The notes beneath the pieces were generated by a model. That model was not told the DNA's origin. It searched no databases and saw only the letters and a program-made list of their open reading frames with translations. Below are positions 1 to 10,464 of a stretch of DNA of 64,000 nucleotides, in pieces. The first letter of the stretch is position 1, and every line of letters begins with the position of its first letter. The position numbers and the translations under genes are program-made. This DNA is from Dysidea avara (Eukaryota; Porifera; Demospongiae; Dictyoceratida; Dysideidae), in NCBI RefSeq assembly GCF_963678975.1, contig NC_089275.1, positions 30,131,977 through 30,195,976 of the forward strand, read 5' to 3'.

Positions 1-6
1 TCATCA

Positions 7-107
7 CAATGGCGGATCCAGGATGGGGCATTTGGGGCATGCTCTTCAACTTTTTTCAGCAAGGTTCCCCCCCCCCCCCCTCTTTCCAAACTCTGGATCC
101 GCCCCTG
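7..107. mobile_element. short hAT-like MITE with 5-bp TSD
   Basis: The ends are inverted copies of each other: the left reads CAATGGCGGATCCAGGAT and the right, reversed, reads CAGGGGCGGATCCAGAG. Both sides are flanked by CATCA (2-6 and 108-112), a perfect 5-bp duplication. The interior is a C-run and low-complexity sequence with no coding capacity. The same ends and a 5-bp duplication recur at 33520-33985 and 42763-44522. hAT elements usually give 8-bp duplications, but a 5-bp hAT group is known, so the assignment is by terminal sequence and is tentative. Confidence 0.7.
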
Positions 108-2530
108 CATCATACATTCATGTTTCCAGACAGCTGCAAGGCTCACATCTGTCTTTATATACTCAGAACATGTCACTGAGAATGACAAAAGAATCAGTCA
201 TATTGCAAGAGAGGGTATAATGATTAAAGACTTGCCATGTCAGTGGCGTAGCTACCATTGAGGCAACCGAGGCAGCTAAAATACTCAACAAAAGGCTGAG
301 TAGGTCTGAAGTTTGGCACCACAGTTTTTATTCTACTCAAACGTTACTTGACAGCACCAATTGCTGTACTACACATTATAGAATCTATGCTGTAGTACTA
401 AGCAGGGCTGGAGCCCATGGTGACACAGTGCTGGACCACTTTTAAATTACTTGTAAAAAGATCGAGATACTCTAATAGAGCAGTCATCGTAATATACTCC
501 AATAGAGCATTCAGTAGAGCATTCAGTACAGATTATAGCCACTGTTTTGATTACACTTGTTAATTGTCTTTACATTAGTCACTTTTCAAAGGTTTCAATG
601 AGTCAACTGCATGGCATTGCATTGGACTAATTGATCATGCATTAGCAGTTACAATAAAAAGTATAGCCTCCACATGTCATTTCAAAGCATATATTTTCAA
701 AACTTTCTTTCAAGGAGCATGTTCCCAGTCTCCCTAGCTTAACATGCTTAGCCACATATAGTTGAGCATTGCATGAAAGAGATAATCTCTGACTTAAATA
801 TCACAACAGCTAGATCAATAAATTATATAGTGTGCATGACCATGATCTCCGTTGCAGTCCATGGGATGGCTTGACTACTAATATTTCTTGAATAAGTCAG
901 TATTTTGTGTTGAATATACAATTAAACTAGTCTAATAGTTGAAGTAGGGCCTGTACATTAACTAAGCTGGAGCATTACTTATGACATGTAGTAAAACACT
1001 CAGAGTCTTCTGAAACAGTTTCTTCCATCTAACCAAGCAGACCTTCAGTGCTGGTCACTGAAAGTGTTAATAACAATAATAAGTAGTCAACTTGCAAATG
1101 CTGTACCACCTGTACTTGAAAGTATTTGTGAATCAGTGGAGTCAGGAGTAGACTCTCTCAATTAGCTAGGTCAATGTATGAACTTTGCCTTGGTAAAAAA
1201 TTTTTCCTGGTTATGCTACTGCATGTGTCCTTTCAAAGGAGTAAAATGTCAATACTGTGATAAGCAAGCATATTCATTTCAAAAGTTTGTAGCTAGTGAA
1301 GTTGTAAGCAACTTCCTTTTACCTACTGCAGTGATCAAAAAGTCGCCAAAAATTGATTTTTTTTGCTACAATGGCATGATTAAGTTATTCAATAAGTTAT
1401 CCTATCCGTAGCTGTTATTTGAGGATGATTCAAACAACATTTAGGTGAACAAAATTTACTATGAAATTTCTATGAGGCAGTGAGGTTATGGCCATGACAA
1501 ATTTATTACAATAATCTTTCCGGTGCTTTTCTTGGAAGTATCTGAATAAGCTAGGGAATTGATGGTATGATTAGGTCATCCTGTTATGGATCCATACTAA
1601 AATACAAAGCATCCTGTGTGGTATGTATGTGATCAGTGTAGTATGTGGTGTTATATCATCATCCTTATCATCATAGCCATAGCTCATGTAATAAAGCATC
1701 ACCATATCAAGACTTTAAATACATCAACTTACGTTCAAGAAAAATAAACTTTGGCTGCATACTTGGCAAGCAATATAAGACACAAGGTAACCAATGCATA
1801 TAAAAATTGGGAAACATTTATTTATCACTTCAATGTGTATCTTTCATAAGTGGTGAATGCATAACAAATAGCACCGAGACTGATGAAATGAAAATAATTT
1901 TATCACAACAATAGTACTATAAGGTGGCAACTACAAGTACTTGCTAGGACTATTGTTTAGATTTATGTACCTTTATTCAGCTTTACTGCTTCAAAGCAAT
2001 AATTATGACTAGGTATCAGAAGAGTCATTATAACTCTTACACCATAATTTTAAAGAATTCATCAACTCTATAGAATCTCATGAAAATTAACATTTAATCG
2101 TCAAGCTCATACTATTTTAGTTTAAAACATTTTGTCATGTTATAGATTTTGAGCTCTCTTTTTGCATAAAGCTACTGGTTGAATTTCCATTGTTTTTGAG
2201 GAGTGAGGTGTAGCCTACTTTGTTTTTCAATTCTTCTCACCCCAATTGTTTTAAGGATCATGCTCTTTTAACAAGTGTTGGCTTCATACCATATATGGCT
2301 TCTTGGTCTTTACCCTGATTTCTCTCAAACCACTGAATAGGCACCAGCCTAATATGCTGGTGCAATTATATTATATTGATACTGTGCAGAAATCACAGAG
2401 ATTATAATGCACAGGTGTAATCATAGAGGTTCCTTACATTGCTAAAAAATCAACAGAGGGGTAATGTTACTTAAATTATTACAAAAGTCAATGGTGGTAG
2501 GGGAGTTAACTACATTTACAGGGAGTTGAT
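108..2530. other. no recognisable gene
   Basis: Long AT-rich stretch with stops in all frames. The 77-residue open frame at 1178-1411 has no recognisable domain and is treated as chance. The only structured item seen is the dispersed CTCTAATAGAG motif near 460-525. This would be intergenic sequence upstream of the plus-strand gene that starts at 8628. Confidence 0.5.
460..525 (+). repeat. dispersed CTCTAATAGAG motif, cluster of 2-3
   Basis: A near-palindromic core CTCTAATAGAG sits in the fuller form GATACTCTAATAGAGCAGTC at 467-486, preceded by ATCGA. It is followed by two degenerate copies (CTCCAATAGAGCATTCAG and AGTAGAGCATTCAG). The same motif occurs about twenty more times in the window, in both orientations and in unrelated repeat contexts. 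Confidence 0.8.
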
Positions 2531-3163
2531 TTTATAGTGAAAAGGAACAAAGAAAATTTATATGCATCAAATACATGTCATTGGTTGGTACTAGCAGCCA
2601 TTCCTCAGGCATGAAAGTTTTGTGAAAAGGTATTCTGTGGGTACAACTAGATGCCCATTGATTATTTTGTAAAATGTTGTAAGTTTTGCTTGGTTCTTCT
2701 AGTCTGTAGATTAAGAGAGGATAACATGTCAGTGACCCTTGAGAAATCATTACAACAGAATCTAACCACGGTTCTTTGAATAGATTCCAACCTGTTTATG
2801 TTAGCCAAGATGTGAGAGTCCCAAACAGATGTGGCGTATTCAATAATGAGACAAACCATAATCTTATAACAACTACATTTAATATGAGCAGGATATTGGC
2901 ATAAATTGCAATACAAAAAGTTGTTGACTTGTCTGGCCTTGTTGGTTATTCTCTGAACATGCTTATTCCATGCAAGGCTACTAGCTTTTGTTACTCCAAG
3001 ATATTTTGTGTGATAGACTTGTCTGATAGATACAGAATCTATTCAGCAACTGAGTTCTTTTAGTTGTTATTCTACACTTTTGGTAGCTGAACTCCATTTG
3101 CCAGATGTGTACCCATTGTACAAGTGCATCTAGATATTCTTGTAAAACTTGGCAATTATATAT

Positions 3164-3425
3164 ATTAAAAATTATAAATTAAAAAATGAAGTAGGGATCC
3201 AAGCGATAGAAAGTAGTGAAACAAGAGGTAAACAATGGTAGCTATTACAGCATAGCTCAGTGTTAAATCCCTACTTTGGCATTGAACACAAAATAATTGT
3301 TATACCATGCCAAAGTAGGAATTTAACACTGAGCTATACTGTAATAGCTACCATTGTTTATCTCTTGTATCACTACTTTCTATCGCTTGGATCCCTACTT
3401 CATTTTTAAATTTATAATTTTTAAT
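3164..3425. repeat. palindromic MITE, GAAGTAGGGATCC type
   Basis: Two arms of about 125 bp are near-perfect reverse complements around a centre near 3293. The arms carry ATGAAGTAGGGATCCAAGCG at the outside and a CATAGCTCAGTG block next to the centre. It lies inside the minus-strand LINE and so inserted after it. Related palindromes are at 25222-25438, 45012-45225 and, more distantly, 45311-45485. Confidence 0.9.
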
Positions 3426-3945
3426 AGAGTTTGTTTAGTTGTTTTTTTTGTTAAAGGGTTTAAGCACACAAGTTATAAACATGTGACTGTTTTATTAGGG
3501 TGACTGCTGTATGAGAATATCTCGAGTCAGCCTGCAAAGAAGTGTGCTTGCCCAAAAAAGGGGTGTGGTCATTGTGGTTTCGATCGATTATTAGACTAGA
3601 ATATCTCAAATCAGCCTACCAACTTGAAGGTACGTGGTCACAAATACAGCTAGTGTAAAAAGGGCGTGATCTCGATTGATAGATCAATAATAATAATAGA
3701 ATAAAGAATGGGAGTGAGAGAGACGAAATTTTGAGCTTTGACGATTTAAAAAATTTTATATCAGGCCGCCAGTAAGCGTTTTCTTGTTTTTAACGCTACA
3801 TTAATCTTGATGCTAGATGGACTAATATTATTCCGTGAAGGTGATTTTCGTCGCGTAAGAAGTTTCAAAGCTGGTTTTTAAAGGCGGTATTTTTGGCGGC
3901 ACGTATCACTTTCGATGCAAACCCTACTTAAACAGTACTACCGTA
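3426..3945. mobile_element. unclassified repeat linked to the palindrome at 3164-3425
   Basis: This stretch follows the palindrome directly. It has a degenerate dispersed motif (GACTGCTGTATGAGAATATC) near 3500 and a distinctive segment with CCAGTAAGCGTTTT and TATTCCGTGAAGGTGATTTT near 3770-3850. The same order (palindrome, motif, then GTAAGTGTTTT and TATTCCGTATAGGTGATTTT) is found at 25222-26530, so palindrome and tail probably moved as one composite unit. No open reading frame. Confidence 0.6.
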
Positions 3946-4020
3946 CTGTTTGATATTATTGACCTTCCTCCTCTGGTACGTTCAAAACTCAAGCTATATG
4001 CTGATGATGTACTGCATCAA
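3946..4020 (+). pseudogene. inverted fragment of the LINE reverse transcriptase (YADD motif)
   Basis: On the plus strand this reads approximately IDLPPLVRSKLKLYADDVL. That is the RT block which should follow APLLFLL, but that motif is on the minus strand just to the right (near 4040). About 70 bp has therefore been flipped relative to the rest of the LINE, at the edge of the inserted composite repeat. YADD is the RT catalytic motif. Confidence 0.75.
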
Positions 4021-5050
4021 GTCCGAAGCTACGTAATAGCAAGAAGAGCAATGGAGCTACCACTGTGCCTTGAGGAACCCCTGATGATACTGGGGTGAGA
4101 TTACTCTTGTAACTATCAAATGTCACATATTTTGACCTGTCAGTTAGTTGAGCCGTAATAATAGTGCTCAATGAATACCATGGTGGTGAAGTTTTTGAAG
4201 AGGCGTGCACGTGGCACTTTGTCAAATGCCTTATGGAATCTAACAGAAAAAATCACATTAGCCTTTTTCATTGAGACATTTAGCTATATCATTAATTGTG
4301 GTAATCAGTTGGGATCACAACATCGTTTTGTCGAAATCCATATTGACTGTCACAGAGAACTTCATGATACTGTTGGTGTTTGGTAATGCTGGAATATATG
4401 ATATGTTCCAAGATCTTACAACAAATACAAGTTAATGATACAGGCCTGTAATTACCTGGATCTGACCTGTTACCTTCTTTTAAAGATTGAAACAAAAGCT
4501 GCTGTTTTCTAGATACTAGATAAAATTTCTTGGTCTAAGGATACTTGAAAGATGATTATCAATTTTGTTTGCAGCTTCCTGCAAAAATTGTGTTGGAAGG
4601 TTATCAGGCACAGTAGCTTTATTTCCTTATATTGGTTAAATACACCATCTGTATGCACCACTGACTGTGGTCAGTGGTATACTGGGTAGGGCATCATCGT
4701 TTACTGCAGTTCTGGAATGTGACATATGTTAAAGACGAATGAAAAGTGGCCTGTAAGTAAGTCTGCTTTTTCTTGAGGTTTAGTATGTATACAGTAGGTT
4801 GATCTTGATGTTTCAAGGAACTAACTCCTGTGTGATCTATTCTTTTGCTTTTAATATATGACCATAATTGTTTGGATTACTGTTGGGGTCTATGAGATTT
4901 GATACATACTGGTTAAAACATTCTGCATGACATTCATACTAGCATTGCCTTCTGATATACTTGTGCTTAGCACAGTCATAATCAGACACTTTATGTAACA
5001 AGTTTAAACAGGCTGTACGACCAGGTGTCCTACAGACTTTCAGCACTTGT

Positions 5051-6177
5051 GCTGTAAAGCCTTAACAAATTTAGAAGGTGTTGGTTACATGAGCAGCATT
5101 GCTAGCATAACAGGCAGAATAAGGTTGCTGCTGCTTATGATAAATGCCTATCACAGTAGCTCACTTTAATTAATATCCTGGGTGTCAGAGTATGGTGCAA
5201 CCAGTGGGGCCAGAACCTCACCAGTTTTTGGCTGAAATTAAACAAAAACCAAAACTAAAGGTAGTGAACATGCAAAACTTAGCATTTATTTATTGGCAAA
5301 AGTTGATAGAAACTGCATTTACCTAACATGTGTTTCATCCACCCAAAACAGCTTCATGTTCACTTAGTCCATATTAGGCACTTCTAAAATAATTATAGTT
5401 ATATTCACCTTTGGCTTTGTATCTTTTGTAGCTACTTTGAAAACACTTCTTGTAGTTTATTTCTTATTATCAATAAACTTAAACAGTATTACAGGGGTGG
5501 TTTTTGGTCAGTATCTAGTGTATTCCTAACATTGAACAATTGTCAGGTAGCTAACTAGCACCTTGCATGTAGTGTTACAACTCAAAATTGCCTCCAAAGA
5601 ACTTCAACATGTGTCTAATTTTTCCTAAGGAGCATACCCCCTAGATTAGGTCTGAGCCTCTCCACTTTCAATTTTACTCTGACGGCCCTGAGTAGTAGAG
5701 CAGTTGATGACTATTATTATTATTAAAGTTTTACAGTGACCAGTACTGAATGTCTGACAGCAACATTTGCTGCAGCCTTTGACCTAATAAACAGAATTGG
5801 AGACTTTAAGACAAGTTACTCAACTTAGCTACAAATAAGGTGAAACAGAAAATGTGCCGATGAATAGAAAATATTAGATATGGCTACTTTTATTAAAGCA
5901 TATAGAACTGCCAAATGTATATAGTGGGGAAGATGTGTATGTAATGTAAAGTGACCAAGATGTTCACTTTTGGCAGAAAGCATGAAATTTGGTATATAGG
6001 GGTTTTAGAACATGCTGATCCCAAATTTTAGAGGAACCACTTCATCAGAACAAGGCTTTCCGCTTAAATTTAAGCTCAGAATGAGTGTGGTCAAGATTTT
6101 AGGTTAATACGAAGACATTATTTTTTGCTTTAGTACATTCTAAAACTACATTCATTAGTGAGCTTAATACGTATAAC
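5051..6177. other. no recognisable gene
   Basis: AT-rich sequence with only short, domain-free open frames. Possible weak transposon ends (CAGTGGGGCCAG near 5203 and CGGCCCTGAG near 5685) were seen, but no matching target duplication was found, so no element is called. Confidence 0.4.
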
Positions 6178-8065
6178 ATACAGATTTTTATATTTCTTGC
6201 TCAGTGCATTGTCCACTACAATAACACAACTGTGTACACTTTCAGTTGGCCTTGCGGCATTAGCAGTGTCCAAGACAGCATTTCTTGCAGTTACATTTGT
6301 TCTCATCTCTACATTCTTTTGAAGTTTCAGCAATTGTAGTCCATAATGGTATCCATTTTCCATCTATGTCCTTCAGCCAACCATATACGCAGGACTTGCA
6401 ACATTCGGCTTTGCTATCACCCAAATATGGCCTGCTTGGAGTGATGTACATTTCACGTACTGATATAGAGCTTCTCTGGAAGGAGGAAGATTTTCCAGCT
6501 ATTTCCATAAGAAAAGTGTTGCTTCCATGCAGTATTAACAGTGAAAAGTTGTGAAGTACGGCTATACAATGAAACCACAAATCTTTTCTTTTCTTTCATA
6601 TCATCAGTATTTGCCTCTGGAGTTTGATAAAGGCAACCAAACAGAGTTGTTAGGACCTCCACACATCCCAAATAGTTTTCTTTTCTATGCCACATAAAGC
6701 ACAAAGATGAGATTGTATCACAACCTAAGAAAGCATGTATGCATGCACAACATGCCCTTGTACTAATCATCACAGCAATTGTATAAGCTGACATACCTGA
6801 AATTTTTGTTGTGACCAAATGCTAACCAGATTTCACATCCCTCTAACACTCTGGCAGTGACCAAGTACAAGTACATCTGCATCAGTTGCATGCACCATTA
6901 TCTTCTTCAGACCATGTTGGTGAGCATGAGCACATGCAATGAAGCATAATACAATAGTCAGCTTTCTTCTTGTGTGCAAGGTTGAAGAACAGACACATTT
7001 ATGCTGGTTGATACAGCTCTATCTCCTTGGCCTCAGGCGTCACAGCAGATTTAATGGCTGAAGCAAGAAACTGAAAGAGCTTGGAATCAACATGGAAAAA
7101 CTCCTCCAGTTATGAGAGACATGTGACCCAGTCTGAGAAAACCGGTCTTATCGCCCATGTCAGCAGATTTGATTTTTCACCCAGGACACAAAGCTACATG
7201 AATAAACTATCTAATTCCACAATCAAAATCAGCTAGACTTGAGTGGTCTGGTTTTACTGGCTGCTTTTCCCAAGCCCAGTGGCGATCCGTACGTGTGGTG
7301 TGGGGCCTCAATGGAGCTCTGGTCAGCCTGGGGATGACTGTGTGTAGCTGTACAGCTCTGTGGTGTTGAATAAGTACCTCTGCTGTGACTTTCCTTTCAT
7401 TTTAGCCATTTTTGAGACCTCAATAGCCCAAAACTTGGCCTAATTTGTCCCTTGGTCTTCCTTTTCAATAATTGAACACCATCTTGCCCGCCTTCCAGGG
7501 CTCCCTCCTCCCACCCAATTTGCAGCTCGCCTGATACAGTCAACCTTGGTTTAAAAACTATCTAAAATGGCAGGAAACTTAGTTGTTGGCTACTTGCACA
7601 GTGGATGCTCTGGAAGGTAAGGAATTAATGTAAAACATGTGAAAATTTGGTACACATAGCTTCAACCATTGGCGAGCTACAACACACTAAATACTTAAAA
7701 CCGGCGTTTCTCAATACTTTTAAATAGGCGATAAGCCCGGTTTTCCCAGACTGGGTCACATATGTGTTTTTTCAGATACACGCAAATGATTTCCAGTACC
7801 ACGGAACTCTCTCGTATGTGCCTTTAAGCTGTCTGCGGTGTATGAGTCCCACACAGGCCACACCACATCTATTTGCTGAAGTTGTTGAAGATATAGGGCA
7901 AGTGCACTTTATCTGCATAATCCTTGAATGACTTTACAGCAGAAGCTGTATTCTTTGGCTCCAATGTGTGAACAAGAGCTTTTCCATCCAAAATTTTCTT
8001 CATGTGATGGAATTGGACATTGTGTCAAAAGCTCCAGAATTTCAACAATTTTTTCTATGATGCAT
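6178..8065 (-). pseudogene. decayed copy of a dispersed Cys-rich gene family (CTHEEAD / HAFTGCDT type)
   Basis: Read right to left on the minus strand, the remnants keep the order I associate with a large uncharacterised family that is dispersed in cnidarians, sponges and insects. They are SFKDYADKVHLPYIFNNFSK near 7900, VSEKTH near 7770, then NWRSFFHVDSKLFQFLASAI near 7090. Next come CTQEE / MLHC near 6960, MVHATDADVLVLGH near 6880, EIWLAFGHNKNFRYVS near 6810 and IHAFLGCDTISSL near 6720. The end is RFVVSLYSRTSQLFTVNTAW near 6580, IPLWTTIAETSKECRDENKC near 6320, and a C-terminal Cys-rich tail of the form CxCxxxC...CTQLCYCSGQC near 6190-6250. Stops and frame changes are present throughout. A TIR element (7122-7758) interrupts it. 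The function of the family is not known to me, but its dispersed copies suggest a transposon-derived gene. Confidence 0.75.
7122..7758. mobile_element. TIR element inserted in the pseudogene
   Basis: The termini are inverted repeats of about 35 bp. The left begins TGTGACCCAGTCTGAGAAAA and continues CCGGTCTTATCGCC; the right, reversed, begins TGTGACCCAGTCTGGGAAAA. The element splits one reading frame: VSEKTH lies to its right and the NWRSFFHV block to its left on the minus strand. Restoring the family spacing requires removing 2 bp, which implies a 2-bp target duplication. A related TIR fragment occurs near 9610-9640. No transposase coding was seen. Confidence 0.8.
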
Positions 8066-8627
8066 TGAATTATGCATTGAATTACAGTTCAATGATGCGC
8101 TATGTATAGTAGAATAGTGTACAAACACTGTAAAATATCAATTTTACAGCTACTTCTGAAGGGAAGTGTAGTTAAAAATCGAAATACTCTAATAGATCAG
8201 TCACCGCAGTTTGAACTATCCTCATACAATGTTCACAGATGCGTTAAAATATTCTAATAGACCATTCATGATAAAATTTTCTAAAGTATATTTGGGGCAT
8301 AATGGGACATAACTGAACATAACTGAAGCATGATAGGGGAATTTAAGAGCATTGCTTAAAAGCTTAATAGGCTCAGGCCTACCCACTAAATGCAACACAG
8401 TACTGTGCTTAAAAAGATTAGAGTAGAGCCTGGCTATATTGTAGAAGTAACATTGTCCTATCTAGATTCATACTGGCCATCATTTTATCCAAACATTTTA
8501 ACATATATACTTACTGTGGGTTCTGATACATTGCGCTTATGTAACAATTGTATACAGTGTAATGAGTAAAACAATCAAAATATACTCATTAAATATGATC
8601 TGTATACTCATTTAGCTATTAACTGAT
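8066..8627. other. upstream region of the plus-strand gene
   Basis: About 560 bp without coding sequence between the minus-strand pseudogene and the start codon at 8628. It holds two copies of the dispersed motif (8177-8203, ATACTCTAATAGATCAGTCA; and a degenerate one near 8250-8268). Any promoter would lie here, but no TATA or initiator element could be assigned with confidence. Confidence 0.4.
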
Positions 8628-9018
8628 ATGATGGCAATTATATTACTTTGGATCCTGATATCAGTTTTGGCTGGAGTGAGTCATCAACAGTGCATACTTG
8701 ATCAGTTTGTGAGAAATGCTAGTTATATAGTGAACTCTGGTGAAGCTGCTAAGCATAATTATACTGTCACCATCAACAGTACATACTACAATTGTTTGTC
8801 CAAATCTGAGACTAGTAATCATTACAGTTCAATGTCAGTGTCATTATTGTACACCAGATCAGATAATCCTAATAATACACATGAAGTTCGTTACAACCTA
8901 CAGTGTAAAAATAATGTTTGGGAAATTGTTGGGAGTCAGTCAACTGCTCTGAGAAATAACAACACAACATATTGCGAAGACTGTACTGATCAAACTGTGA
9001 ATGAGTTCCATTGTACAG
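8628..9018 (+). CDS. exon 1: signal peptide and secreted Cys-containing N-terminal domain
   Basis: The exon opens with two adjacent ATGs. A hydrophobic stretch, MMAIILLWILISVLAGVSHQ, is a typical signal peptide. About 110 extracellular residues follow, with six cysteines (last group YCEDC and FHC) and several N-glycosylation sequons (NAS, NYT, NST, NNT, NTT). The layout, an early Cys, a middle VSLLYTR segment and a late CxxC pair, recalls N-terminal domains of sponge cell-surface proteins; this is from memory and unverified. The open frame hits a stop right after ACAG|GTTAGC at 9018/9019, which is a good splice donor leaving phase 1. The next compatible exon found is 22 kb downstream at 31284, which encodes an extracellular domain in matching phase. 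An alternative is a separate small gene with unseen exons. Confidence 0.75.
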
Positions 9019-9638
9019 GTTAGCAATTCATTTGTCATTGGTTAAAGTGCTGCACATACAGGCATATTAATTTTAATGCATAATTAGTTTCACAAATAAA
9101 TAATAATTAGAACCCAGTGACAAATACAGGGATTGCATTGGTTTTAACTGAAACCCCTCTGACAATAAGACACTTACCCGAAATCAGTTTGTAGAGCAAG
9201 TGCAGGCAGGTGAAACTGCCTAGTTTGTAGACCAGCAGCTAAGTACATAAATTACTGCATGTTTGCTATATGTATAACTAATGAACTAGTTAATCTTTGA
9301 TGCCATTCTGACAGTAGCGTAGCTTTCAGGATTGAGTCTGACTGTCCCCATGCAAACTACTTAGAAAGAAATGTCAGTCCATCTCTGTCAACTCATTATT
9401 ACACATTTGCTTTTGCAAACTGTTTTAAAGTGCATTTATGTGCCTACGGCTAGCTACTACACTGCTGTTTCTGCAGTTTATTATTTAGACTAAGCTATTT
9501 ACTACATGAATAATGTAGAAGCTAAAACTAGGCAATGATGGAATGACTTATCATAGCTCCAGTCTCAGTATCAACTGTCAATGATAAGATTATGTCACTG
9601 TCTCTGGATAAACTGGTCTTATCGCCAATGACAGCAGA
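9019..9638. other. start of intron 1, no gene seen
   Basis: Non-coding sequence after the exon 1 donor. Near 9610-9640 there is a fragment resembling the terminus of the TIR element at 7122-7758 (AAACTGGTCTTATCGCC then GACAGCAGAT). It abuts the hairpin terminus of the composite repeat that starts at 9639. Confidence 0.5.
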
Positions 9639-9862
9639 TCAAGACACACGGTAGTGTGTCGTGCGGCCCAAGAAGCTGGCGCGCAACACCCGTGAGTATA
9701 TTGACAGAAAGAAAGAAAACGCAATTTTCGCACCTCCGTAGTTCTGTGCTTCCTTGATGAAACAAGACAAGTTTTGCTGTGGACATGCCCTCCAACTTCA
9801 GCACTCCACATTCCAAATTTGAGCAAAATCTCTTCACGTGTTCCCGAGATATGCGACTTCAA
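9590..9862 (-). other. open frame at the family A terminus, coding status unclear
   Basis: A 90-residue frame runs into the hairpin terminus. It aligns without gaps over about 75 residues to the frame at 15720-16040 (shared segments VGGHV, LVSSR, CQYTHG, PASWAARHT). The matching frame in the copy near 63250 is broken by stops. Frame retention in two of three copies could mean recent common origin rather than coding. No known domain is recognised. Confidence 0.3.
9639..9670 (+). repeat. hairpin terminus of family A
   Basis: The terminus can fold as GACACAC-GGTA-GTGTGTC. Related termini at 16025, 35673 and 46157 read GACTCAC-GGTA-GTGAGTC or near variants, so both stem strands change together. 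The terminal TCAAGAC is preceded by A in every forward copy and followed by T in reversed copies (27543, 48379, 63336). Confidence 0.7.
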
Positions 9863-10413
9863 AAATTGGCTTAGTTTCTTGTTTTTTCTTCTTATTTTTC
9901 TTCCTCTTGTCGCACACTTAACAAAAACTGCTATAAGATGCGAACGCTAAATCCGATTGTCTTGAAATTTGGCACACAGAAGGGGGGTATAAAGGCGCAT
10001 CTAGGTACCAACTTTGGCTGGAATACGATAAACAGGCAAAGAGTTATGAGAGATAATTCACAAAAAATAACATCAATATGTTGTCACACCTACAGGGTAA
10101 ACCGCGTATGGATAGAAGCTGGGTCAATAGGTTAACTATAGAACCTCAAACCTTTTGTGGTATGAAAGAAATCGAGCTAAAAACCAGGAAGATACAATGA
10201 AAAAAACAACAGTGTGTAACAACTACGCAATCGAGATTAGCTAATAAAAAATGACTGCTTGCCACGCCTACCAGATAAACCGCTTGGCGTAATGCTTTGA
10301 AAATCGCTGTATAGATGGAGTAATCATCTTAGAAAGACTCATCAATGGTGTAGAAGAATCAGACTTACAGCCACGGAGTTATAACACGAAATCCAACTTG
10401 GTGCAGCAAGTAT

Positions 10414-10460
10414 GAGATCAAGATACTCTAATAGAGCAGTCATCCTAATAGAGCAGTCAT
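10414..10460 (+). repeat. dispersed motif at the head of the minisatellite
   Basis: Contains GATACTCTAATAGAGCAGTC at about 10426-10445, followed immediately by a second partial copy (CTAATAGAGCAGTCATCC). The minisatellite monomers begin directly after, so this is the junction between the conserved part of family A and its array. Confidence 0.85.
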
Positions 10461-10464
10461 CCAG

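Larger units (their letters stand above)
2531..5050 (-). mobile_element. degenerate LINE (non-LTR retrotransposon) with reverse transcriptase remnants
   Basis: Read on the minus strand from right to left. The region upstream of the RT is visible around 5040-4700 (RTPGRTACLNLLHKVSDYDC and following). RT motifs are in order: EGNRSDPGNYRPVSL near 4470, then SGVPQGTVVAPLLFL near 4090-4040. After the interruption come LQEYLDALVQWVHIWQMEF near 3150-3080 and the C-terminal IIEYATSVWDSHILANINRL with an IQR-type motif near 2840-2770. The order and spacing fit CR1/Jockey-type LINEs. Frameshifts and stops are frequent, so it is dead. No endonuclease domain or 3' tail was identified, and the 5' limit is uncertain. 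It is broken by a palindrome-bearing insertion (3164-3945) and by a small inversion. Confidence 0.85.

Noticed and set aside
5203..5690. Possible hAT element (CAGTGGGGCCAG / CGGCCCTGAG)
   Set aside because: The inverted ends match poorly and the flanks show no target duplication.
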